This document shows, piece by piece, positions 1 to 8,085 of a DNA stretch of 64,000 nt. The notes below the pieces were generated by a model. That model made no database searches and had not been told where the DNA came from. It worked only from the letters and a program-made list of their open reading frames with translations. Position numbers and translations under genes: made by a program. Source of the stretch: Rheinheimera mangrovi (GTDB taxonomy: Bacteria; Pseudomonadota; Gammaproteobacteria; Enterobacterales; Alteromonadaceae); contig NZ_CP034683.1 of NCBI RefSeq assembly GCF_003990335.1, positions 4,199,501 through 4,263,500 on the forward strand, given 5' to 3'. Position 1 is the first letter of the stretch, and every line of letters begins with the position of its first letter.

Positions 1-1137
1 ATAATGGGTTGTTGTTCAGCAACAGCCCAAACCGACTATGAAGCTTGGAAGCATCAACATCTGCAACGATACAAGAGCTTTAGCCAAGACTACCAGAATA
101 GATACAGGGAGTTTAAAAAACGTTTGGCCCCAAAATGGGGAGAGGAGCCTGAGTTATCCAGTAATAGCAGCTTTGTCAGCTATTCCAAAGACTTAAATCA
201 AAAGACTGTACTCGACTTTGACAAGCAAGAGATCCGTGTGGAAATTCTGGAAGGCAACGGAAGTGTCACCACAGCACAGGACATAAAACAGACTATCTTG
301 CAATTTACTTCACAATCCGTATCGGCTGCCGCAGCTGAAGACCCATTATTATCGGACGTGAATGTTAGTGACACGCGAAGTCTGGCTGTTGCCATGGTGC
401 CAGATCAATCATTTGCAGCAGCGATAGAACAGTCGGTAGTAGAAGTACAGGAAACGAAGGTAAATCCTGCACCAGAGCATCCGGGGTCGACTGTATCAGC
501 AAAAACTGGCACAGCGGCAGAAAAGCGTGTCAAACAATATACAGTCAAGCTGGGCAACAAAAACTTGCTGCAGCACAGAGCGGCCGCATATAAAGAATAT
601 GTAAGTAAAGCCTCCAAAGAGTACAAATTGGACAGCTCACTGTTGCTGGCAATAATGCAAGTTGAATCCAGTTTTAACCCCATGGCACAGTCGCCCATTC
701 CAGCTTTTGGCTTAATGCAGATAGTTCCTGAGAGCGCGGGAAAAGACGTCAATACTAGGGTATTTAAGATCAAAAAAGCACCGAGTCCAGAACAGTTGTT
801 TGCACCAGCTCACAATATTAAGTTTGGTAGCGCTTATTTGAATATTCTTGAGACAAATTATCTGTCCAGTGTTACAGATCCACTCAGCAGACATTATTGT
901 GTAATAGCCGCATACAACACCGGAGCAGGCAATGTAGCCAGCGTATTTCATCCAAAACGTGAAAAGGCGGTTGCTGAAGCTATAAAGGTAATCAACACAC
1001 TGACACCTAAGCAAGTGTACGAGAAACTGATTACAGAATTACCCTATGATGAAACTCGGAAGTATTTGCGCAAAGTAACAGAAGCTATTCCAAACTATGC
1101 GACAGAGCTTTCCGACGCTGCAAGGACAAGCAAATAA
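1..1137 (+). CDS. MltC-like membrane-bound lytic murein transglycosylase, 5' end outside window
   Basis: Peptidoglycan-cleaving lytic transglycosylase acting in the periplasm. The first half (to about residue 110) resembles the MltC N-terminal domain (DUF3393). The C-terminal part (about residues 195-350) is an SLT (goose-lysozyme-like) domain with the catalytic glutamate in MQVESSFNP, followed by AFGLMQIVPESAG and AAYNTGAGN. The frame is open from the first base, and the visible start ATGGGTTGTTGTTCAGCA reads like the end of a signal peptide (SATAQ, then TDYEAW), so the real start is probably upstream of the window. The family match is firm; MltC rather than a related SLT protein is probable. 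Confidence 0.85.
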   Translation: MMGCCSATAQTDYEAWKHQHLQRYKSFSQDYQNRYREFKKRLAPKWGEEPELSSNSSFVSYSKDLNQKTVLDFDKQEIRVEILEGNGSVTTAQDIKQTILQFTSQSVSAAAAEDPLLSDVNVSDTRSLAVAMVPDQSFAAAIEQSVVEVQETKVNPAPEHPGSTVSAKTGTAAEKRVKQYTVKLGNKNLLQHRAAAYKEYVSKASKEYKLDSSLLLAIMQVESSFNPMAQSPIPAFGLMQIVPESAGKDVNTRVFKIKKAPSPEQLFAPAHNIKFGSAYLNILETNYLSSVTDPLSRHYCVIAAYNTGAGNVASVFHPKREKAVAEAIKVINTLTPKQVYEKLITELPYDETRKYLRKVTEAIPNYATELSDAARTSK

Positions 1138-1177
1138 ATCTAAAGTAGCACACCTGTTACTTCTGCTAGTTCAGAAT

Positions 1178-1220
1178 TGAGCTGACAGTTACCAGTTTTG
1201 TGCTGGTGTCTGTCAGCTCA
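1178..1220 (+). terminator. Strong hairpin after the transglycosylase gene
   Basis: TGAGCTGACAG (1178-1188) pairs perfectly with CTGTCAGCTCA (1210-1220), and inside it ACCAG pairs with CTGGT, giving a long nested stem. No T-run follows, so it may be a factor-dependent terminator or an mRNA-end stabiliser rather than a classic intrinsic terminator. Confidence 0.5.
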
Positions 1221-1322
1221 TCTGACGAATGGCTGATAAATGATATGATTCGACCTGAATGCATGCAGACACCAGCTCCTCTCTCTGTTGCTATAGCTCC
1301 AACTCAATAGCAGGAGACACAG

Positions 1323-1568
1323 ATGTTAGAACTCAGACCAAACTGCGAGTGTTGTGATACGGATTTAGCGCCAGCAGATCAGGCTTATATCTGCTCTTTT
1401 GAATGTACCTTTTGTCCGGAGTGCATGCACCAACTGGCAGGGATTTGTCCAAATTGCAGCGGGGAGCTGGTCAAAAGGCCGATACGCCCAGCCTCTAAAT
1501 TAGCAGGCAATCCGCCTTCTGCTACAAGGGTGTTTAACCCCGACTGCAAAACAAATACAGCACCTTAG
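1323..1568 (+). CDS. DUF1272 Cys-rich small protein
   Basis: An 81-residue protein with the DUF1272 pattern: LRPNCECC near the N-terminus, then C24, C28, C31, C34 and a final CPNC at 42-45. The spacing of these nine cysteines suggests a zinc-ribbon-like fold, but the family has no established function. The start is supported by CAGGAG seven bases before ATG. The 3' end overlaps the end of the next gene on the other strand by four bases. A structural zinc is inferred, not shown. Confidence 0.8.
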   Translation: MLELRPNCECCDTDLAPADQAYICSFECTFCPECMHQLAGICPNCSGELVKRPIRPASKLAGNPPSATRVFNPDCKTNTAP

Positions 1569-2041
1569 TTCATCAACGCCATAGCAGTTTGAATTTGCTG
1601 TTCAGTTAAGCCCTGATCCTGCATTGAGCTGACCAGGTTATTTTTCGCATCAACCACACCACGGCTCAAAGTGCTGACTTCTGCTTGTAGCGCTTTTACC
1701 TTTTCCTGTTTTTCTTCAGGTGGCATAGAACTATTACTCATCAGCTGTTGCAACTCTTGCTGTTTTTTTTCAAGCTCTTCCTGTTTATCACGTATAGCTT
1801 TCAGTGACTGCTTAACGCTGTCAGGCAACTCACTTTCGTCTATATCTTTGTCCCTTTCGGCTTTTTTGGATTTATCTAAACCCAGCGGCGACAGATCAAC
1901 ATGAATACCGACAGGAGCTTTACTGCTGTCTTTTTCCGGCTCTGAGCTGTTGTCATCCGAAACCGAAGCTGGCGGCGTTGCTGCAGGCACTGCATTTTGA
2001 ATGCTAACATTGAGCATCTGATTTAAGTCCATTTTTATCAT
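1565..2041 (-). CDS. Hypothetical coiled-coil protein
   Basis: A 158-residue protein of no family I recognise. Residues 1-70 are low complexity (Pro, Ala, Ser, Asp). About 75-125 is a heptad-like Glu/Gln/Lys-rich coiled coil, and the tail ends in GLTEQQIQTAMALMN. There is no signal peptide or membrane segment. It starts just downstream of proA on the same strand, separated from it by a hairpin, so it probably has its own promoter. The start could be the ATG at 2041 or the one at 2032; neither has a strong ribosome site. Confidence 0.65.
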   Translation of the reverse strand: MIKMDLNQMLNVSIQNAVPAATPPASVSDDNSSEPEKDSSKAPVGIHVDLSPLGLDKSKKAERDKDIDESELPDSVKQSLKAIRDKQEELEKKQQELQQLMSNSSMPPEEKQEKVKALQAEVSTLSRGVVDAKNNLVSSMQDQGLTEQQIQTAMALMN

Positions 2042-2051
2042 CAGCTTTGCA

Positions 2052-2081
2052 CCGAAAACAGAGAATTCACTCTGTTATCGG
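2052..2081 (-). terminator. Putative terminator of proBA
   Basis: Inverted repeat CCGA-A-AACAGAG / CTCTGTT-A-TCGG with a 6-base loop, 28 bases past the proA stop. On the minus strand the 3' arm includes CTGTTTTCGG. It separates proBA from the next minus-strand gene. Confidence 0.45.
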
Positions 2082-2108
2082 CGCCACTTCAATAAACTTG
2101 AAGCAGCT

Positions 2109-3359
2109 TTAGCGGGTTTGGCCGTCCCCTATCACTATGTATTTTTCTGTAGTGAGCGACTCCAGCCCCATAGGGCCGTAGGCGTGCAGCTTAGAGGTAG
2201 AAATACCAATTTCAGCCCCTAAACCCAGCTCGCCACCGTCACTAAAGCGTGAAGACGCATTCACCATCACCACAGCGCTGTTAATTTGCTTTAAAAACCT
2301 CTGCGCTGTGCTGATATCCTGAGTGCAAATTACCTCGGTATGACCTGAGCTATGGCGCTGGATATGAGATACGGCCTCGCCATAACTGGCCACAGTTTTC
2401 ACTGACATAGCTAAACGTAAATACTCGGTATCATATTGCGCTTCATCCGCTTTGCTGGCCTGACTGAAATAAGGCAAAGACAAATCGCAGGCAAACACCT
2501 CCACCTGTTTTTCTTCAAAAGCCGCAGACACCAGAGCTAAAAACTCTGGCGCTATCGACTGATGCACTAATAAGGTTTCCAGCGAATTACAAACCCCAGG
2601 CCTTTGGGTTTTACCATTGAGCAATAACGCCATGGCTTTATCCAGATCGGCCGCTTTGTCGACATACAAATGGCAGATACCTTTGTAATGCTGGATCACA
2701 GGTATTTTGCTGTGGTCGCTGACAAAATGGATTAAACCTTCGCCGCCTCTTGGTATCACTAAATCAACCGAATCTTTTTGCTGCAGTAGTTCCAGCAATA
2801 AAGCCCGGTCCGGATCGGGGATCACACTGATAGCTGCAGGGTTGACGCCTTGATTTTCCATCGCTTTATGCAACGAAGCGGCAATAGCCAGACTGGACTG
2901 CAGAGCTTCACGACCACCGCGTAATATCACCGCATTGCCAGACTTTAAACATAAAGCGCCAGCGTCTGCTGTGACATTAGGCCTGGCCTCGTAAATCATG
3001 GCGATGACGCCCAGCGGGATCCGCATTTTACCCACCTGAATACCATTTGGTCGTGGCGCCATCTGACGGATTTGGCCTACAGGGTCTGGTAAAGCAGCTA
3101 TGTAACGCACTGCATTGGCTAAGGTTTTAATTCGCTCTTCGGTGAGTAATAACCTGTCGAGCATGGCCTCTGCTAACTGTTTTTCGCGCCCTGCCGCCAT
3201 ATCTTTGGCATTGCCTGCCAGAATCAAAGCTGTGTCGGCTTCTAACTGATCAGCCATAGCCAGCAATAACTGATTTTTATCAGTTTCGGATAACTGAGCC
3301 AGTTGCAAAGCCGCGATTTTGGCTTGCTGGCAAATGGCTTTAATATTCACACTAGTCAT
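2109..3359 (-). CDS. proA: Glutamate-5-semialdehyde dehydrogenase (gamma-glutamyl phosphate reductase)
   Basis: Second step of proline synthesis: NADPH-dependent reduction of gamma-glutamyl phosphate to glutamate-5-semialdehyde in the cytoplasm. The 416-residue length fits the family (E. coli 417). The catalytic cysteine lies in RPGVCNSLET, and GNAVILRGG and PRGGEGLI are conserved blocks. I start it at the ATG at 3359 (MTSVNIKAI); the frame stays open 19 codons further, into proB, but that extension is not ProA-like. It lies two bases after the proB stop, so the two are one translationally linked operon. Confidence 0.96.
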   Translation of the reverse strand: MTSVNIKAICQQAKIAALQLAQLSETDKNQLLLAMADQLEADTALILAGNAKDMAAGREKQLAEAMLDRLLLTEERIKTLANAVRYIAALPDPVGQIRQMAPRPNGIQVGKMRIPLGVIAMIYEARPNVTADAGALCLKSGNAVILRGGREALQSSLAIAASLHKAMENQGVNPAAISVIPDPDRALLLELLQQKDSVDLVIPRGGEGLIHFVSDHSKIPVIQHYKGICHLYVDKAADLDKAMALLLNGKTQRPGVCNSLETLLVHQSIAPEFLALVSAAFEEKQVEVFACDLSLPYFSQASKADEAQYDTEYLRLAMSVKTVASYGEAVSHIQRHSSGHTEVICTQDISTAQRFLKQINSAVVMVNASSRFSDGGELGLGAEIGISTSKLHAYGPMGLESLTTEKYIVIGDGQTR

Positions 3360-3361
3360 AC

Positions 3362-4480
3362 TCAGCCCTCTACCAAAGCTAAATCGTCGCGGTGCACCAC
3401 AACTTCGCTTGGGCAATACCCCAAAATACTTTCAATTTGCTGGCTGTGCACGCCACGGATTTTACCAAGCTCAGCCACACTGTATTGACTGATGCCTTTT
3501 GCCAGCTGTTTACCGGCTTGGTCACACAACCAAATCGCATCACCTTTATCAAAATCACCGCTGATACTGCTGATGCCTTTTGGCAGCAAAGAGGCGCCTT
3601 TATGCAATAAAGCCTGCACGGCGCCGCTGTCGAGTTGCAGCTCACCGCGGGTTTTTAAACTGTGTAATAACCAGTGTTTTTTTGCACTTAAACGCTCTTG
3701 CTGTTTATGAAACAGCGTGCCACAAGCTTTACCAGCCAAGAGTGCTGCGAAGCTGTCAGCTTTCTGGCCGTTAATAATTAAGGTATCAATGCCTTGTGAA
3801 GTGGCTTTACTGGCCGCCTGCAACTTGGTGGTCATGCCCCCTGTGCCAATGGCATGATGACTGCCGCCGGCCATGGCATAAATCTCCGGTGTGATTTGAT
3901 GCACTTCAGGAATAAGCAGCGCATTGCTGTCAGCACGTGGATTGGCGGTATATAAACCGTCGACATCAGAGCAAATAATTAAGGCATCGGCATCGACAAC
4001 AGTCGCGACCAAAGCGGCCAGATTGTCGTTATCACCCACTTTTAGTTCAGCTGTCGCCACAGTATCGTTTTCATTGACGATAGGCAGCACACCGTGATCG
4101 AGCAAAGTACGCAGCGTATTGTGGATATTTAAATAACGGTTACGGTGCTGCAAATCATCATGTGTCAGCAGAATTTGTGCGCAGTCAAAGTCGAGCAAGT
4201 TACGCCAGCTTTGCATCATGCGGGTTTGGCCTACAGCAGCCATAGCTTGTTTAACGTTAATGGGTAAGGGGTGATGGGCAAAGGGAATAGCAGCGCGGCC
4301 TGCAGCCACACTACCTGAAGAGACCAATACCACTTCAACCCCTTGTTGCCTGCACTCGCTGATAAACCCAGCGATCGCCAGCAAATAACGAGTGGAGCAA
4401 CCTTTTGCTTCCGGTGCGATCAGGGCACTGCCCACTTTCAGCACCAGACGTCGCCACTTTAACCCTGCCATAAAACCCAT
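3362..4480 (-). CDS. proB: Glutamate 5-kinase
   Basis: First step of proline synthesis: ATP-dependent phosphorylation of glutamate, normally the feedback-inhibited step. Its 372 residues comprise an amino-acid kinase domain (VLKVGSALI near the N-terminus, NENDTVA, DNDNLAALVA, and GTGGMTTKL) and a C-terminal PUA domain (about 280-365). CTGGAG four bases before the ATG at 4480 supports that start; the ATG at 4471 is an alternative. First gene of the proBA operon; a 125-bp intergenic repeat lies in the divergent region upstream. Confidence 0.96.
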   Translation of the reverse strand: MGFMAGLKWRRLVLKVGSALIAPEAKGCSTRYLLAIAGFISECRQQGVEVVLVSSGSVAAGRAAIPFAHHPLPINVKQAMAAVGQTRMMQSWRNLLDFDCAQILLTHDDLQHRNRYLNIHNTLRTLLDHGVLPIVNENDTVATAELKVGDNDNLAALVATVVDADALIICSDVDGLYTANPRADSNALLIPEVHQITPEIYAMAGGSHHAIGTGGMTTKLQAASKATSQGIDTLIINGQKADSFAALLAGKACGTLFHKQQERLSAKKHWLLHSLKTRGELQLDSGAVQALLHKGASLLPKGISSISGDFDKGDAIWLCDQAGKQLAKGISQYSVAELGKIRGVHSQQIESILGYCPSEVVVHRDDLALVEG

Positions 4481-4520
4481 TTATCTCCAGTTATTTTTTG
4501 ACCACCCGAGCATACCTATT

Positions 4521-4538
4521 TAGACGTATATATGTCTA
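4521..4538. promoter_or_regulatory. Near-perfect 18-bp palindrome between proB and chaC
   Basis: TAGACGTATATATGTCTA reads the same on both strands at 16 of 18 positions. It sits in the divergent proB/chaC promoter region, 41 bases from the proB start, and touches the end of an intergenic repeat. Its two halves resemble the MetJ half-box AGACGTCT, but neither flanking gene is a known MetJ target. It may be a regulator site or only part of the repeat edge. Confidence 0.35.
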
Positions 4539-4660
4539 TACCCGTCTTACTTGAAGCTGTAGCTTTGTTGACTGCAGGCTTCACCCAATCACATAGTGAA
4601 CTATGTATGCTCCTGGGGTCTCCATCACTTGTCGCCTTGTTGCAGCTGCAATTACTTTTG
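4537..4660 (+). repeat. Intergenic 125-bp repeat, copy A
   Basis: Shares TATACCC, ACTTGAAGCTG, AGCTTTGTTGACTGC, the hairpin ACATAG-N4-CTATGT, CCTGGGGTCTC, ATCACTTGTCGCC and CAATTACTT with copy B at 6241. It lies between the divergent proB and chaC genes. An open frame over this copy on the minus strand is not a gene. Confidence 0.85.
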
Positions 4661-4779
4661 CTACTCGTTTTGGCCTCAAAATAACGCATAACAACAGTAA
4701 ATGGCGTATAGCCTAAGTAAAAGGTAGTTCGGTAAAATCTGACCCACAATGCATTACTTTTTGTCATAAGCAGAGCCTG

Positions 4780-5355
4780 ATGTCGCACAACACTATTGCA
4801 CTAAACCAACAGCGCCAACCTTTGGATCACCTCGACTCTGTCTGGCTCTTTGGTTACGGCTCACTGATTTATAAAACTGACTTTGACTATGTGGTTGCTA
4901 AACCAGCCTGCATTTATGGTTGGGAACGCCGCTTTTGGCAGGGCTCACATGATCATCGTGGTACGCCTGAGGCGCCTGGACGGGTGTTAACCCTGATTGA
5001 ATCACCTGGCGCACGTTGCGCCGGCATGGCTTATCAAGTAACACCAGCGACCTTTGAACATTTGGACCATCGTGAAAAAAATGGCTATTTGCGTATATTT
5101 ACCCCACTACACTGGCTGAATGAAACAGGTGAAGTGCAAGGCGTGGTGTATTTAGCCCGCCCAGATAATGAGGCTTATCTGGGCCCGGATACAGAAGCAG
5201 CTATAGCAGCGCATATAGCGCGAAGTCATGGTCCAAGTGGGCCTAACAGTGAATACCTGCTTCAGCTGGCGCAGGCGCTGCGCGATATGAATGAGCAAGA
5301 CGAACATGTGTTTGCTATTGAGCGCGAACTGTTAAGGCAACTAAAGCAAACCTAA
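4780..5355 (+). CDS. chaC: Gamma-glutamylcyclotransferase, ChaC type
   Basis: Degrades glutathione to 5-oxoproline and Cys-Gly in the cytoplasm. The substrate-binding loop FGYGSLIY is near residue 25 and the catalytic glutamate is in DHREKNGYLR. GWERRFWQGSHDHRG is characteristic of ChaC. At 191 residues it is slightly shorter than E. coli ChaC (231). It is transcribed divergently from proB across an intergenic repeat. The family assignment is secure; strict glutathione specificity is inferred from ChaC homology. Confidence 0.92.
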   Translation: MSHNTIALNQQRQPLDHLDSVWLFGYGSLIYKTDFDYVVAKPACIYGWERRFWQGSHDHRGTPEAPGRVLTLIESPGARCAGMAYQVTPATFEHLDHREKNGYLRIFTPLHWLNETGEVQGVVYLARPDNEAYLGPDTEAAIAAHIARSHGPSGPNSEYLLQLAQALRDMNEQDEHVFAIERELLRQLKQT

Positions 5356-5360
5356 TCGCT

Positions 5361-5396
5361 GCACCATTCCTTCACCAGGCACCATTCCTTCACCAG
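5361..5396 (+). repeat. Perfect 18-bp tandem duplication
   Basis: GCACCATTCCTTCACCAG occurs twice head to tail just after the chaC stop codon (5361-5378 and 5379-5396). It looks like a recent slippage duplication with no coding effect. Confidence 0.9.
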
Positions 5397-5589
5397 AATA
5401 CTGGGGAGCGCCTCTTACTTAGACTCTCCAACCTTTACAACCTTCAGCTTTATTTGCCGCCATCCAGCAATCTCCTTAAAGGACCAAGGCCACAAGTTGT
5501 TAAACATTGCTCAGGGTCATGTTTTTAGTTCAGCGCTAATTCAGCTCAACTGAGTTAGAATAACGGCACAGAAAATCAGGAGATTTCGT

Positions 5590-6240
5590 ATGATAGCCAA
5601 ACAGTTAGGTTTAGTTGCCTTATGCAGCACTTTAGTTTTATCCGGTTGTGCCAGTATGAATATTGCGCCGGAAAACCAGAACACAGCCAAAGGCGCCGCT
5701 ATAGGTGCTGGCGTGGGTGCAGTGCTGGGTAAAGCTACAGGCAATCATAAAAACAAAAGACTGGCCATTGGTGCTGCTATTGGCGCTTTAGCTGGTGCCG
5801 CTGTAGGTCGTTATATGGACCATCAGGAAATGGCATTGCGTGATCAGTTATCCGGTACTGGTGTCAAAGTGCACCGTGACGGCGATATTTTGCGTTTAGA
5901 AATTCCATCCCAAATCACCTTTGCTGTGAATCAATCCGCCATCCAGCCTCAGCTGTATCCGGTGTTAAACGACGTTGCAAAAGTACTGGGTGAATACGAC
6001 AAAACTATGTTGGTCATCAGCGGTCATACGGACGATACCGGTGCTTACGACTACAATATGCAGCTGTCGAAAAAACGGGCTGAAAGCGTCAAAGATTATT
6101 TAGTAGCGCAGCGTTTGAACCCAATTCGGATTGAAACTCAGGGTTTAGGCCCAAGCTACCCGGCAGTGCCAAACAATTCGGAAAGCAACAGAGCCATGAA
6201 CCGCCGCGTTGAGATACATATCGAAGCCATCACCCAGTGA
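5590..6240 (+). CDS. yiaD: OmpA-family outer-membrane lipoprotein (YiaD-like)
   Basis: Lipoprotein with signal peptide and lipobox LSGC (Cys at residue 20). Residues 33-80 form a glycine zipper (GAAIGAGVGAVLG and GAAIGALAGAAVG) typical of membrane-inserting helices. Residues 105-212 are an OmpA-like peptidoglycan-binding domain with ISGHTDDTGAYDYNMQLSKKRA and the late NRAMNRRVEI. It probably tethers the outer membrane to the cell wall. CAGGAG stands ahead of the ATG. The architecture equals E. coli YiaD, so the symbol is by similarity. Confidence 0.9.
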   Translation: MIAKQLGLVALCSTLVLSGCASMNIAPENQNTAKGAAIGAGVGAVLGKATGNHKNKRLAIGAAIGALAGAAVGRYMDHQEMALRDQLSGTGVKVHRDGDILRLEIPSQITFAVNQSAIQPQLYPVLNDVAKVLGEYDKTMLVISGHTDDTGAYDYNMQLSKKRAESVKDYLVAQRLNPIRIETQGLGPSYPAVPNNSESNRAMNRRVEIHIEAITQ

Positions 6241-6367
6241 TATACCCTACGTACTTGAAGCTGCAGCTTTGTTGACTGCGTGCTCTCGCCCCAGCCACAT
6301 AGACGACTATGTTCCTGGGGTCTCGATCACTTGTCGCCTAGCTGCAACTCCAATTACTTTGGCTATA
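6241..6367 (+). repeat. Intergenic 125-bp repeat, copy B
   Basis: The clearest copy of the family, with imperfect inverted ends TATACC and GGCTATA. The centre is a long hairpin: CCCCAG-cc-ACATAG-acga-CTATGT-tc-CTGGGG. It begins directly after the lipoprotein stop codon. Copies A, C, D and a fragment E elsewhere share the same order of blocks. Confidence 0.88.
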
Positions 6368-6408
6368 CAAAAAGGCCGGTCTGGACTTGTAATTTGCAGC
6401 GGGTGGAT

Positions 6409-6495
6409 TGTAGGGGTCGCGGCTTGTCCCAACCCTGTACCACGATAGAACAGTTCTGAATTTGAGACGGGCGGGGACAAGCCCACGCCCCTACC
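6409..6495. repeat. REPIN-like pair of inverted REP elements
   Basis: GTAGGGGTCGCGGCTTGTCCC (6410-6430) is the inverted counterpart of GGGGACAAGCCCACGCCCCTAC (6473-6494) with few mismatches. The pair encloses about 40 bases. A single copy of the same element occurs at 37552. The arrangement matches REP doublets mobilised by RAYT transposases; no RAYT gene is in this window. Confidence 0.75.
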
Positions 6496-6542
6496 GCTCT
6501 GCCGCTGCATTGAATGCAGTAGCAGCATAGCCGGAGTTTTTT

Positions 6543-7385
6543 ATGGGTTTATTGTGGTTAGTTACGCTGATTTGGGCTTTTAGTTTTTCCCTGATTGGCG
6601 AATTTTTGTCTGGCCGGGTAGACCCTTATCTGGCGGTCAGTAGCCGTATGCTGCTGGCTTTAGTGTTATTCCTGCCCTGGCTATTAAAAAGCACCAGCTC
6701 TAAAACTCAGGCTATGGCTCTTGCCGCCATTGGCGCTATACAACTGGGGCTGATGTACCTGCTGCTGTATCACAGTTTTCTGTATTTAACTGTGGCCGAA
6801 GTGCTGCTGTTTACCATTCTGACCCCTGCCTATATCTCTATACTGGATTACTTCTGGCGTTATAAAAAGCTGCATCTGCGCTGGTTAGGCCCTGCTCTGC
6901 TGGCTATTCTGGGTGCTTTAGTGATTCGTTATCAAAACTTAAGCGCAGATTTCTGGTGGGGTTTAGTGCTGATACAAGCGGCCAACTTATGTTTTGCTTT
7001 TGGTCAGGTGGCTTATCGCCAGCTGGATTTGGGTTCTACGGGCTCACAACGCTATAACTTCGGTTGGTTTTTTGTTGGTGCCACTCTCATCAGCTTACTG
7101 GCGACAGCTTTATTTGCTGACTGGAACAAGATACCAAGGACCACTCTGGATTACAGCATTTTAGTCTGGTTAGGCCTGGTGGCTTCTGGTTTAGGCTATT
7201 GGCTGTGGAACGCAGGCGCGCGGCAAGTGAATGCTAACCAGTTGGCCGTGATGAATAATGTCTTAATTCCTGCAGGTTTACTGGTGAACTTTGTATTCTG
7301 GCAACACAACGTTAATTGGTGGACATTTTGTATAGGAACAGCACTTATTATTTTATCTTTGTTCTGGGCGGGTCGTACTACCTGA
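6543..7385 (+). CDS. EamA/DMT-family inner-membrane transporter
   Basis: A 280-residue, very hydrophobic protein with about ten transmembrane helices arranged as two EamA repeats (WLVTLIWAFSFSLIGEFLSG at the start and LGLVASGLGYWLWNAGARQV in the second half). DMT-superfamily members usually export amino acids, amines or other metabolites; the substrate here cannot be told from sequence. The start follows GGAGTTTTTT. Upstream is a repeat-rich gap, so any promoter must lie within or next to the REP pair. Family certain, role unknown. Confidence 0.85.
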   Translation: MGLLWLVTLIWAFSFSLIGEFLSGRVDPYLAVSSRMLLALVLFLPWLLKSTSSKTQAMALAAIGAIQLGLMYLLLYHSFLYLTVAEVLLFTILTPAYISILDYFWRYKKLHLRWLGPALLAILGALVIRYQNLSADFWWGLVLIQAANLCFAFGQVAYRQLDLGSTGSQRYNFGWFFVGATLISLLATALFADWNKIPRTTLDYSILVWLGLVASGLGYWLWNAGARQVNANQLAVMNNVLIPAGLLVNFVFWQHNVNWWTFCIGTALIILSLFWAGRTT

Positions 7386-7409
7386 GTTTTTTAATAAAAC
7401 CTCAGGTAG
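7378..7409. terminator. Inverted repeat between convergent genes, possible bidirectional terminator
   Basis: CTACCTGAG (7378-7386, overlapping the transporter stop codon) pairs with CTCAGGTAG (7401-7409). The loop holds TTTTTTAATAAAA. There is no T-run after the stem on either strand, so the terminator role is only probable. Confidence 0.4.
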
Positions 7410-7434
7410 CTGGTTACGCCATGTAAAAAGCACC

Positions 7435-7866
7435 TTACTCCAGCTTATCGTCGATAGGAATAGGCATTTCAGAGGGGATAACTTTCACATCAATTAAATT
7501 GCCATCCCTGTCATAGATCTTAATTATTGTAATAATTGCCATCTTTCCCCGTGCCGCTATAGTGGTAACGGATGTAACCGCCTTTTTACCTCCTGGCAGA
7601 CTCTCTTCTGATGTCATTGTGTTGCCCGCGCTAGCCTCGGTGTTTAAAACAGATAAGCTGTGTTTTTTCATTTCGCCAGCCGACAGTTGCACAACAAATG
7701 CCCTGACACTCTCTCCGTTTTTATCTTTCCATGTATAAACTATTGAATCGCCCTGTCGGGTTTCCGATACACAATTGGTGACGCAGTCCGTTTTATCAAC
7801 CTGACTTTGTACTTCATTGATATAAAGACCTGACAAACAGCACAGTAAAACAAGTACGCCCCTCAT
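7435..7866 (-). CDS. Hypothetical secreted protein
   Basis: A 143-residue protein with an N-terminal signal peptide (MRGVLVLLCCLSGLY..., likely cut near VQSQ), so probably periplasmic. After the signal come two cysteines in DCVTNC and a mixed beta-rich region. I recognise no family or catalytic motif. It is convergent with the EamA gene and separated from the next minus-strand gene by about 220 bases, so it is probably transcribed alone. Confidence 0.6.
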   Translation of the reverse strand: MRGVLVLLCCLSGLYINEVQSQVDKTDCVTNCVSETRQGDSIVYTWKDKNGESVRAFVVQLSAGEMKKHSLSVLNTEASAGNTMTSEESLPGGKKAVTSVTTIAARGKMAIITIIKIYDRDGNLIDVKVIPSEMPIPIDDKLE

Positions 7867-8085
7867 AAAAACCCCATTTATTTAACATTAAGAAACAAAA
7901 TATGAACATACCAAAAAAAAGAAACAATATGTCAACAGGTAACGTTTTTAATAAGGCCACATGAGGTTTCTGAGCAGTCTATAAAGCTATAGACCTGTGA
8001 TTTATTACTTCAGGGCAAGTGAAAGAACTCTGGAGTCTTTACATCCTATTGACGATCAACGAGTCGCATTCACTCAGGTGTGCAG

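Noticed and set aside
4516..4788. 90-residue open frame on the minus strand
   Set aside because: It runs over repeat copy A; similar frames appear over copies B and C, so it is a by-product of the repeat.
6209..6448. 79-residue plus-strand frame after the OmpA-type lipoprotein
   Set aside because: It overlaps the lipoprotein end and repeat copy B and has no protein-like features.
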